Below are positions 56,109 through 64,000 of a stretch of DNA of 64,000 nucleotides, in pieces; the first letter of the stretch is position 1, and each line of letters opens with the position of its first letter. The translations under genes were made by a program, and so were the position numbers. The notes beneath the pieces were generated by a model. It ran no database searches. It was given only the letters and a program-made list of their open reading frames with translations, and was not told the DNA's origin. The DNA comes from an uncultured Alistipes sp. GTDB taxonomy: Bacteria > Bacteroidota > Bacteroidia > Bacteroidales > Rikenellaceae. The stretch is from contig CALLRW010000001.1 in the NCBI GenBank assembly GCA_938014215.1, positions 62,001-126,000 on the forward strand, in the 5' to 3' direction.

Positions 56109-57031
56109 GTTCTGGGTCATTATTCTCCATGCAGGACGTTGATCCCGTGAAACACACGGGGTTCGTCTCGAGAAGTCTGGTATTTTGAGGGCGGAGTCAC
56201 CCGTAGCCCGTCGGCTCCGTATCCGGCACTTTTCGGTCTGCTTCCAGGGTTCGCAGGGGGCATCCCGCCATCCGGAACCTTGCGAAGAACTCGTCACTCT
56301 TATCCATCCGGGAACGGAACCCGGTCGTACGGCTGTACTCCCTTAACTTCTTTTGCCTGCGGTATGTCCCTCCCTCTCGGTCTCCTTCACACGCTCCGCA
56401 GATCTCTCTTTCTCCCTTTTTTCTCTTCTCACACGGAGTTCCTTTTTGCATGAGCCTCACTTTCCACACTTGCTTGCTGCACTTCGGCTCTGGCTTTCGT
56501 GTGGCACTCCGTCGTGCCGTTATCGTCTTTTCCGGGACTGTCGGGATTCGGCAGGGATTCACGAGATCGGATGGGTTGTCGGAACACTCCTTCTTCCCGT
56601 TCCTTGCAACTCGTTTCTTGCTCCGATCTCCCGGTTTTCTCCCGATTCCGCATTTCCCTTGCCTCCCAGATCCTTCCGCCTTGTCTCACGGCGCATTGTG
56701 CTTTCTCTCCCTCTCTCTCACATTTCTTCCTCACCTATCTTCCTCACCTATCTCCCTCACCTCTCTCCCTCACATCTCGGTTCGGTCTCTTTCTCCCTCT
56801 CTCTTGCACACACGCTCTCTTCGGTGCCTCATTTCGACACCTGCTCTCTCAGAAAGATCTTTGGCCCCTCTTCGGACGATTGTGGCTCACCGCAGTAAGA
56901 TTTTCCCAACTCTCTTCAGTCCCTTTTCGACAGACTGTCCATTCTGCGAGTGAGCCACCGGCACGCACACCCAATCAGCCGTGACCCGGCTTACCAGTTT
57001 CTCCGCCCTCTTTCTTGGAAACCGTCGGCGA
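56109..57031. other. Gene-free 0.9-kb spacer, CT-rich
   Basis: No ORF here has family similarity, credible composition or a promoter. The plus strand becomes pyrimidine-rich from about 56340 to 56870. It includes a 13-bp tandem repeat (listed separately). The first 230 bp (56109-56340) are of normal composition and could be remnant coding sequence, but nothing was recognised. Confidence 0.6.
56727..56778. repeat. 13-bp tandem repeat, four copies
   Basis: Units TTCCTCACCTATC at 56727 and 56740 (identical), then variants at 56753 and 56766. Confidence 0.85.
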
Positions 57032-57409
57032 TCAGCCGATCAGTTTTTCGTAGTCTGCGGGGCTGAGCAGGGCGTCGTATTCGGCGGGATCCGACATCTT
57101 CACCTTGACGAGCCAGCCTTCGCCGTAAGCATCCTTGTTGACGATCGACGGATCGGCATCCACCGCGTCGTTGAATTCGATCACTTCGCCGCCGACGGGC
57201 AGGAAGGCGTCGCTGACGGTCTTCACGGCCTCGATCGAGCCGAAGACCTCACCGGCCGCGAGGGTCTCGCCGACGGTCGGTACATCGACGAAGACGATGT
57301 CGCCCAACTGGCTCTGGGCAAAATCGGTAATGCCGATAACGGCAATGTCGCCCTCGATGCGGCACCACTCGTGGTCGTTCGAGTATTTCAGATTTGCAGG
57401 TACGTTCAT
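57032..57409 (-). CDS. gcvH: Glycine cleavage system H protein
   Basis: 125 residues from the ATG at 57409 (MNVPANLKYSNDHEWCRIE). Lipoylation lysine in GSIEAVKTVSDAFLPVGGEV. It carries the aminomethyl group from GcvP to GcvT on its lipoyl arm. The upstream frame extension crosses the promoter and is not used. It is not next to gcvP (5751-8582). Confidence 0.97.
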   Translation of the reverse strand: MNVPANLKYSNDHEWCRIEGDIAVIGITDFAQSQLGDIVFVDVPTVGETLAAGEVFGSIEAVKTVSDAFLPVGGEVIEFNDAVDADPSIVNKDAYGEGWLVKVKMSDPAEYDALLSPADYEKLIG

Positions 57410-57452
57410 GGTATTTTTGCTTTTTTGTTTGAAAAGTCGTGGAATTATAAAG

Positions 57453-57483
57453 CAAATATAACTGTTATTTTTGTAACAGCAAA
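57453..57483 (-). promoter_or_regulatory. Promoter of gcvH
   Basis: TTTG (57480-57483), 19 bp, TATATTTG (57453-57460) on the minus strand. Confidence 0.7.
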
Positions 57484-57617
57484 GAAGTTGCCCATTATTT
57501 TCGGGAATATTTTCGTGCGGAAACCCCATTGGCCGATCAATCCCTTCCGCTTGTCGGAATCTCCCCGCGCGAGAGGGGCTTCCGTGCTCGGCGGAGCCGT
57601 GCGACGGGTTGCGGGGA

Positions 57618-58346
57618 TCAGCCCTTTTCGGGGATGACGAACTCGATCTCCTTGAAAAGGTACTCGCCGAGCGAGCCGTCCTCGTGGCGCAGGATCAGCT
57701 CCCCCGAGGGGCGGACCCCTTCGATGACGCCGCGTGTCAGCGTGCCGTCCGGATAGCGGAACGGCCGCATCTCCCCCAGGGCATACATCCGCTCGCGGTA
57801 GTCACGCTGCAGGGCCTCGCGGTCGCCGTGTTCGAGCTGTTCGTAACGCGCCAGCATGCACCGCTCGAAGGTCTCGAGCACCTCGCGGCGGTCGTAGCGG
57901 CGGCGGGTGAGCTGCGCCATCGAGACCGGATTGGGCAGCGTGGGGTCAAACTCCGTCTGGTTGACGTTGATGCCGATCCCGAGCAGCGAACGCGAGAGGG
58001 TCGTCCCCGAATAGTTGTGTTCGATGAGCACCCCTTCGAGCTTGCGGTCGCCGGCGTAGATGTCGTTGGTCCACTTGATGCGCGTGGCGATGCCGTAGGC
58101 CGCGAAGGTGTCGGTCAGCGCCACCGACAGCGCCTCGCAGAGCAGGAACTGCTCCGCAACGGGCAGGAAGTGCGGTTCGACGACCATCGTGAAGGTCAGA
58201 TTCTCGCCTTCGGGGCTGAGCCACTTGTGGCCGCGCTGACCGCGTCCGGCGGTCTGGTGTTCGGCCCAGACGATGTCGCCGTGGCGGTATTTCGGGTCGC
58301 GGGCGTCGTCGTTGGTCGAGGTGGTCGTGTCGAGGTGGTAGATCAT
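57618..58346 (-). CDS. birA: Biotin-[acetyl-CoA-carboxylase] ligase, catalytic domain only
   Basis: 242 residues from the ATG at 58346 (MIYHLDTTTSTNDDARD). Ligase motifs: biotin/ATP loop AEHQTAGRGQRGHKW, IKWTNDIY and KLEGVLIEHNYSG, LGIGINVN. It lacks the N-terminal helix-turn-helix of the E. coli repressor form, so it probably does not bind DNA. It attaches biotin to carboxylase carrier proteins. It lies 98 bp downstream of dapD. Confidence 0.94.
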   Translation of the reverse strand: MIYHLDTTTSTNDDARDPKYRHGDIVWAEHQTAGRGQRGHKWLSPEGENLTFTMVVEPHFLPVAEQFLLCEALSVALTDTFAAYGIATRIKWTNDIYAGDRKLEGVLIEHNYSGTTLSRSLLGIGINVNQTEFDPTLPNPVSMAQLTRRRYDRREVLETFERCMLARYEQLEHGDREALQRDYRERMYALGEMRPFRYPDGTLTRGVIEGVRPSGELILRHEDGSLGEYLFKEIEFVIPEKG

Positions 58347-58443
58347 GATGCGTGGTGTTTTTCGGAAAAAACCGCAGGTCGGGGGGCGTGGTTGCCGATG
58401 CCCCGGGCCTGCGGTCAAAGGGTGAGTGATGCGGGGCTGGCCG

Positions 58444-59271
<828 letters not shown>

Positions 59272-59293
59272 GTTCTGCGAGTTTTCCAAATGA

Positions 59294-59330
59294 CAAAATT
59301 ACGGAAAATCTCGAATTTTTCCTAACTTTG
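59294..59330. promoter_or_regulatory. Divergent -7 elements between dapD and the prolyl oligopeptidase gene
   Basis: Minus strand TAATTTTG (59294-59301) for dapD; plus strand TAACTTTG (59323-59330) for the peptidase. Neither has a good -33 match, much like the nadB/queA pair. Confidence 0.5.
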
Positions 59331-59358
59331 CACCCATATCACTCAAACGCTTGCGTTT

Positions 59359-61500
59359 ATGAAGAAGTCGAACTCTTTCAAGGCGGCGCTGCTGGTGGGA
59401 GCGGCGGCCCTGGCAACGACCGGTTGCAACAACATGAAGCAGATCAAGCATCTTCCCTACCCCGAGACGGCCCGCGGCGAGGTGGTGGACAACTATTTCG
59501 GCACCGAGGTGCCGGATCCCTACCGCTGGCTCGAGGACGACAACTCGGAGGCAACGGCCGCCTGGGTCGCTGCCGAAAATGCCGTGACCGACGACTACCT
59601 CTCGCAGATCCCCTTCCGCGACGCCATCCGCGAGCGGCTGACCCAGCTGTGGAACTACCCCAAGGAGGGGGCTCCGGCCAAACACGGCGACTGGTATTAC
59701 TACTATTATAACGACGGTCTGCAGAACCAGTCGGTGCTCTACCGCACGCAGCAGCCCGGCCAGCCCGGCGAGGTCTTCCTCGACCCGAACACCCTCTCCG
59801 AGGACGGGACGGTGGCGCTGGCCGCAGCGTCCTTCTCCAAGGACGGCCGCTATTTTGCCTATGCCACGGCGGCATCGGGTTCGGACTGGGTCGAGATCCG
59901 CGTCATGGATACCGAGACCAAGGCCCTGACCGAAGACCGCATCAACTGGGTGAAAAACTCGGGGGCCACGTGGTCGCCCGATTCGAAGGGCTTCTACTAC
60001 AGTGCCTACGACGCCCCGAAGGAGGGGATCTACTCGTCGCAGAACCAGTTCCAGAAGGTCTACTACCATGCACTCGGCACGCAGCAGGCGGACGACCGCC
60101 TCGTCTATGAGGACAAGGCCCATCCGCTGCGTTATTTCTGGGCGTGGCCTTCGGAGGATGGCGAGTGGCTCTTCGTCATCGCCTCGGAGGGAACCTCGGG
60201 CACCGAGGTCCTCTACCGGAAGAGCTCGGAGAAGCAGTTCCGCACGCTGCTCGCCGGTTTTGCCCACGACTATGCGCCGGTCGACTGCAAGGAGGACAAC
60301 CTCTATTTCGTGACCAACGACGGCGCCTCGAACTATGCCCTCAAGCGCCTCTCGCTGGCCGATCCGTCGCAGGTCGAGACGGTGATCCCCGAGCATGAAA
60401 AGAATCTGCTCGAAGGGGTCGGCACGGCCGGCGGCTACCTCTTCGCCTCCTACCTGCAGGATGCCCAGAACAAGGTGGCGCAGTACGATTACGACGGCAA
60501 GCTCGTGCGCGAGGTGACGCTGCCCGCCATCGGTACGGTCAGTGGCTTCGGCGGCGAGAAGGAGGATACCGAACTCTACTACTCGCTTTCGAACTACACG
60601 GCTCCGGCAACGATCTACCGCTACGACATCGCCTCGGGCGAATCGACCCTCTACAAGGCCCCCGAGGTGGCCTTCGATCCGTCGCTCTACGTGACGGAGC
60701 AGGTCTTCTTCCCCTCGAAGGACGGCACGCAGGTGCCGATGTTCATCACCCATCGCAAGGACATGAAGCTCGACGGCAAGAACCCCTGCCTGCTCTACGG
60801 CTACGGCGGCTTCCAGATCAACCTCACGCCGGGATTCAACCCCTCGGCGCTGATGTTTGTCGAGCAGGGCGGCATCTACTGCGTGGCCAACCTGCGCGGC
60901 GGTTCGGAGTACGGCGAGGCCTGGCACAAGGCCGGCATGCTCGAGAACAAGCAGAACGTCTTCGACGACTTCATCGCGGCGGCCGAGTATCTGATCGCCC
61001 GGAAGTACACCTCGACCGAACGGCTGGCCATCAACGGCGGTTCGAACGGCGGTCTGCTGGTGGGCGCCTGCGAGGTGCAGCGCCCGGATCTCTATGCCGT
61101 CTGCCTGCCGCAGGTGGGCGTGATGGACATGCTGCGCTACCACAAGTTCACGATCGGCTGGGGATGGGCCGTCGAGTACGGTTCGTCGGACAACGCCGAG
61201 CAGTTCCCCTACATCTACAAGTACTCGCCGCTGCACAACATCAAGGAGGGCGTGAAGTATCCCGCCACGCTGGTGATGACGGCCGACCACGACGACCGTG
61301 TCGTTCCGGCCCACTCGTTCAAGTTCGCCGCCCAGATGCAGCACTGCCAGGCCGGCGAGGCGCCGGTGCTGATCCGCATCGAGTCGAAGGCCGGTCACGG
61401 AGCCGGCAAACCCACCTCGAAGCGCATCGACGAGGCGGCCGACATGTACGCATTCCTCTTCCAGAATATCGGAGTGCCCTATCGGCCGGTCAAGGAGTAA
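59359..61500 (+). CDS. Prolyl oligopeptidase (S9A) lipoprotein
   Basis: 713 residues. Lipobox TTGCNN near residue 20. N-terminal beta-propeller (about 75-420) starts after [18 protein letters not shown]. The catalytic alpha/beta-hydrolase domain has Ser in [12 protein letters not shown], Asp in [14 protein letters not shown], and His in KAGHGAGKP. It cleaves short proline-containing peptides after Pro, here outside the cytoplasm. Length is typical for the family. Confidence 0.95.
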   Translation: MKKSNSFKAALLVGAAALATTGCNNMKQIKHLPYPETARGEVVDNYFGTEVPDPYRWLEDDNSEATAAWVAAENAVTDDYLSQIPFRDAIRERLTQLWNYPKEGAPAKHGDWYYYYYNDGLQNQSVLYRTQQPGQPGEVFLDPNTLSEDGTVALAAASFSKDGRYFAYATAASGSDWVEIRVMDTETKALTEDRINWVKNSGATWSPDSKGFYYSAYDAPKEGIYSSQNQFQKVYYHALGTQQADDRLVYEDKAHPLRYFWAWPSEDGEWLFVIASEGTSGTEVLYRKSSEKQFRTLLAGFAHDYAPVDCKEDNLYFVTNDGASNYALKRLSLADPSQVETVIPEHEKNLLEGVGTAGGYLFASYLQDAQNKVAQYDYDGKLVREVTLPAIGTVSGFGGEKEDTELYYSLSNYTAPATIYRYDIASGESTLYKAPEVAFDPSLYVTEQVFFPSKDGTQVPMFITHRKDMKLDGKNPCLLYGYGGFQINLTPGFNPSALMFVEQGGIYCVANLRGGSEYGEAWHKAGMLENKQNVFDDFIAAAEYLIARKYTSTERLAINGGSNGGLLVGACEVQRPDLYAVCLPQVGVMDMLRYHKFTIGWGWAVEYGSSDNAEQFPYIYKYSPLHNIKEGVKYPATLVMTADHDDRVVPAHSFKFAAQMQHCQAGEAPVLIRIESKAGHGAGKPTSKRIDEAADMYAFLFQNIGVPYRPVKE

Positions 61501-61527
61501 TCCCCGCGAGGGGCGTATGACGGAGGC

Positions 61528-61555
61528 GGAGGCCGTCGCTTGGGCGGCGGCCTCC
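61528..61555 (+). other. 12-bp hairpin between the peptidase gene and lysC
   Basis: GGAGGCCGTCGC (61528-61539), loop TTGG, GCGGCGGCCTCC (61544-61555), with one G-T pair. There is no T tract, so it may be an RNA stabiliser or processing signal in place of a terminator. Confidence 0.5.
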
Positions 61556-61605
61556 GTACCCGGATGTAAAAACAGGTTTTGATTAGGTTAGGTTAACAGA
61601 AAAAC

Positions 61606-62871
61606 ATGAAGGTCTACAAATTCGGAGGCGCGTCGGTGCGGAATGCCGACGGGGTGAGAAACCTGCGCCGGATCATTGACGACGAACAGCATCTTTTCAT
61701 CATCGTCTCGGCCATGGGCAAGACGACCAATGCCCTGGAGAAGGTTTTCGAGGGGCTGCAGAAGGGCGATCCGCAACAGTCGATGGAGCATATCGCCCAG
61801 CTGCGCGAGTACCATGCGCAGATCATCGACGATCTGTGGCACGAGCCCAAACGCATTGCGGAGGTCGATGCGCTGTTCGACGAACTGGAGCGAGTCGCCA
61901 CGCAGACGGTCTACCGCGCGGAGGATGCCGAACTGTGGTACGATGCCATCGTCGCCTACGGCGAGCTGGTCTCGACGACGATCATCTCGGCCTATCTGAA
62001 CTATGCCGGCGTCCCGAACCGCTGGATCGACATGCGCCGCTGCTTTGTCACGGAGCAGCGCCACAAGGATGCGGGTATCAATATCGAGGCTTCGGCACCG
62101 CTGCTGCGCAAGGCCGTGGCCGGGGGCCCCGAGACGATCTTCATCGGGCAGGGCTTCATCGGCGGGGCGCCCGACGGAACGACCACCACGCTCGGACGTG
62201 AGGGTTCGGACTACTCGGCGGCCGTGGCGGCGAACATCCTCGATGCCGAGTCGATGTCGGTGTGGAAGGATGTCGACGGCGTGCTGAACGCCGACCCGAA
62301 GATCTTCCCCGATGCCGTGCAGATCGCCGAGCTGAACTATCTCGATGCGATCGAACTGGCCTACAGCGGTGCGCAGATCATCCACCCGAAGACGATCAAA
62401 CCGCTGCAGAACAAGAATATTCCGCTCTACGTGCGCCCGTTCGGCGACAAGCGCAAGCCCGGTACGGTGATCCGCGGCATGTCGGCGCCGATCGATGTGC
62501 CGATCTTGATCCTGAAGAAGGACCAGGTGTTGCTGACGATCCGTTCGCGCGATTTTTCGTTCGTGCTGGAGGAGAAGTTCGCGACGATCTTCTCGCTGTT
62601 TGAGCGCTTCCGCATCAAGACCAATCTGATCCACAACTCGGCGGTGAACCTGAGTCTGTGTGTCGACAATTCGTGGCACATCGACGAGGCGGTCAAGGCG
62701 CTGCGTGAATCGGGTTTCGACGTGATGACGACCCGCGACATGGAGCTGCTGACCATCCGCGGCTATACGGACGATCTGTGGCGCCGCTACGCCAAGGGCC
62801 CCCAGGTCTTCATCCGCCAGGCCACGCAGTCGACCGTGCGTGTCGTACGCAAGAAGCAGGGGCAGTATTGA
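61606..62871 (+). CDS. lysC: Aspartate kinase, monofunctional
   Basis: 421 residues. Starts MKVYKFGGASVRNADGV (the KFGG nucleotide-binding motif), with GFIGGAPDGTTTTLGREGSD and two C-terminal ACT domains (from about 300, LLTIRSRDFSFVLEEKF). It phosphorylates aspartate, the entry to lysine, threonine and methionine synthesis. No homoserine dehydrogenase is fused. The ACT region implies feedback by an amino acid; which one is not visible. Confidence 0.95.
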   Translation: MKVYKFGGASVRNADGVRNLRRIIDDEQHLFIIVSAMGKTTNALEKVFEGLQKGDPQQSMEHIAQLREYHAQIIDDLWHEPKRIAEVDALFDELERVATQTVYRAEDAELWYDAIVAYGELVSTTIISAYLNYAGVPNRWIDMRRCFVTEQRHKDAGINIEASAPLLRKAVAGGPETIFIGQGFIGGAPDGTTTTLGREGSDYSAAVAANILDAESMSVWKDVDGVLNADPKIFPDAVQIAELNYLDAIELAYSGAQIIHPKTIKPLQNKNIPLYVRPFGDKRKPGTVIRGMSAPIDVPILILKKDQVLLTIRSRDFSFVLEEKFATIFSLFERFRIKTNLIHNSAVNLSLCVDNSWHIDEAVKALRESGFDVMTTRDMELLTIRGYTDDLWRRYAKGPQVFIRQATQSTVRVVRKKQGQY

Positions 62872-62896
62872 GCAGGCAGCCCGATTGGAAGCCATG

Positions 62897-62928
62897 AAAA
62901 AAGAGAGCCGTCAGGCTCTCTTTTTGGT
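62897..62928. terminator. Terminator shared by lysC and the DUF4435 gene
   Basis: AAAAAGAGAGCC / GGCTCTCTTTTT with A and T tracts on both sides, between converging genes. Confidence 0.85.
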
Positions 62929-62976
62929 TATACGGGCTTCGGATGTCGTGTGTCCGGGTTTCGGGTGCCCCTCTCT

Positions 62977-64000
62977 TTAGAAGACCCCCTGGCGCAGGCG
63001 GTGAAGAATGCCGACGACGGACTGCTCCTTGATCTCGCCGTTGCGTTTCATGTTCCAGATCGTGCGGGCGATGTAGCGCTCGATGTCGCGCTGCAGACTC
63101 TTGTAGAGCGGGCATTTCGTGTAGTTCTCGTTGTCGAGCAGCACGTCGCGGATCGACCGCAGCGAGTTGGTGTAGTTCGACATCTCGTTCTTCAGGGCCA
63201 CGCCCTGCTTCTGCGACGCCGAGATGCGGGCAATCGACATGTCGCGCAGCTTCTCGCAGACGGTGTTCAGCAGCACCATCACCACGTTGTCCATCAGCGT
63301 GTGGCCGTGCATGAAGAGGTAGGTATTCTCGGGTGTGACGCCGCGCTGGCGGAGCTGCTCCTCGAACTCCTTCATCGGCTCGATCATCCGCGGATTGCGC
63401 CGCCGGAGCAGCTCTTCGCGTTTGGCGACGTTGCGGCGGAGCCACTCGAGGGTGCGCTCGCCGTTGTTCTCGATTTCGAGGTATCCCAGCCGCACCGAGG
63501 CCTTGAAGTCGATGAGCGGGAAGACGCTCTCCGAGGCGAGCTGCGCCGAGAAGGCGTACCACAGGAAGAGCGGATAGATCGTCCGCGAGTATTCGTGCAG
63601 GAACTTCACGAAATCGAAGATGCGCGTGTCGTTCTTGGTGGCCCGGACGCAGACGTTGTGCAGCGAGGGGGCATAGCAGAGGTAGTTTTCGGTGGCGTAG
63701 GCGTAGGTGTGGAACATGAAGCGGGCGTCGGCCACCTGGCGCGACTGTTCGGTACGGCCGGCGAAGAGGTAGTCGAAGTCCGAATCGACGCATAGGATCA
63801 TCTCCTCGGACGACTGGGGAATCATTCCGAGCAGCACCTTCTTGCCCTTGGGGAGGTCGCCGCGGTCGGGGACCGAGATCTCGAAACGCAGATAGGGATT
63901 CTGGAAGTGGTCGAAGATGCCGCGCCAGAAGGCGACATCCTCATACCCTTCGACATAGACCTTCACCAGCCGCTGGTCGGGGTTGGCCGGCAGCGGTTTG
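62977..64000 (-). CDS. DUF4435 protein, partial at the right edge
   Basis: The frame is open to base 64000 (341 codons plus stop seen). A GTG at 63966 could serve as start, but the preceding residues (KPLPANPDQRLVKVYVEGY) fit the family, so the true start is outside the window. VKVYVEGYEDVAFWRGIFD and ILCVDSDFDYLF suggest a Toprim-like Glu and Asp-x-Asp metal site. Related proteins occur with or without an ATPase and some are defence-linked. Here no ATPase is seen. Function unassigned. Confidence 0.75.
   Translation of the reverse strand, partial: KPLPANPDQRLVKVYVEGYEDVAFWRGIFDHFQNPYLRFEISVPDRGDLPKGKKVLLGMIPQSSEEMILCVDSDFDYLFAGRTEQSRQVADARFMFHTYAYATENYLCYAPSLHNVCVRATKNDTRIFDFVKFLHEYSRTIYPLFLWYAFSAQLASESVFPLIDFKASVRLGYLEIENNGERTLEWLRRNVAKREELLRRRNPRMIEPMKEFEEQLRQRGVTPENTYLFMHGHTLMDNVVMVLLNTVCEKLRDMSIARISASQKQGVALKNEMSNYTNSLRSIRDVLLDNENYTKCPLYKSLQRDIERYIARTIWNMKRNGEIKEQSVVGILHRLRQGVF

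Noticed and set aside
53454..56297. 947-codon minus-strand ORF opposite the TonB receptor
   Set aside because: Antisense shadow with repetitive Arg/Val/Ala composition; the plus strand has the complete receptor.
56197..56898. Several 100-180-codon ORFs on both strands in the receptor-gcvH spacer
   Set aside because: Composition follows the CT-rich DNA, they overlap each other, and none has a promoter or recognisable motif.
59272..59289. Six-residue longer start for dapD (ATG at 59289)
   Set aside because: The -7 box at 59294-59301 would put the transcript start at this codon, and the shorter form matches the known length.

Overview
The window looks like a chromosomal segment of a GC-rich member of the Bacteroidales, most likely an Alistipes-like Rikenellaceae. 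The genus is an inference. The evidence is a SusC/SusD glycan-uptake operon with its own ECF sigma/anti-sigma pair, many Bacteroidetes-type promoters (TTTG, 19-20 bp, TAnnTTTG), Bacteroidetes-only families (DUF4954, DUF4435, the omega-like RpoZ, the TGS-uridine kinase fusion), few visible Shine-Dalgarno sequences, and high-GC coding regions with long meaningless antisense ORFs.

Layout. 1-4500: a minus-strand signalling cluster of an active Ser/Thr-kinase-like protein with a WG repeat, a DUF4954 beta-helix protein, a VWA protein and a kinase homologue that has lost its catalytic residues and runs off the left edge. 4670-16440: slyD, gcvP, a serine-type sulfatase, a nucleoside kinase, a 5'-nucleotidase-type lipoprotein, rpsA and a DKNYY-repeat protein. 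16440-17010: a gene-free spacer with a 42-bp exact copy of part of thiL, a 9-bp tandem repeat and a cluster of DnaA-box-like sites. 17010-21010: rpsF-rpsR-rplI, thiL, adk, rpsT, tRNA-Glu. 21240-24160: an iron/cobalamin-type ABC importer. 24260-24600: tRNA-Pro followed by paired 7-bp repeats and an apparent decayed integrase start. 24660-33830: a polysaccharide utilization locus (ECF sigma, FecR, SusC with STN domain, SusD, GH18 endoglycosidase, DUF1735-LamG lipoprotein) whose gene set suggests N-glycan harvesting. 34140-45030: prfC, an AT-rich HNH nuclease gene, nadB, queA, a cation/proton antiporter, eno, tRNA-His, groES-groEL. 45180-52290: an ECF sigma with a zinc-finger anti-sigma carrying a large periplasmic domain, a nucleotidyltransferase-like protein, then bamD-rpoZ-coaBC-recN. 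52640-64000: greA, a small His/Cys-rich secreted protein with a TonB-dependent receptor, gcvH, birA, dapD, a prolyl oligopeptidase lipoprotein, lysC and a DUF4435 protein running off the right edge.

Genes that plausibly work together: the sigma/FecR/SusCD/GH18/LamG set; the three ABC genes; the kinase/DUF4954/VWA/pseudokinase set; gcvP with gcvH (separate loci, one glycine-cleavage system); dapD with lysC (lysine branch); bamD-rpoZ-coaBC-recN as a housekeeping run. No rRNA, CRISPR array, intact insertion sequence or intact integrase was seen. The most unusual non-coding features are the thiL-derived 42-bp segment, the DnaA-box-like cluster, a sigma-54-like element before groES, and locus-specific tandem repeats that recur in many intergenic spacers.
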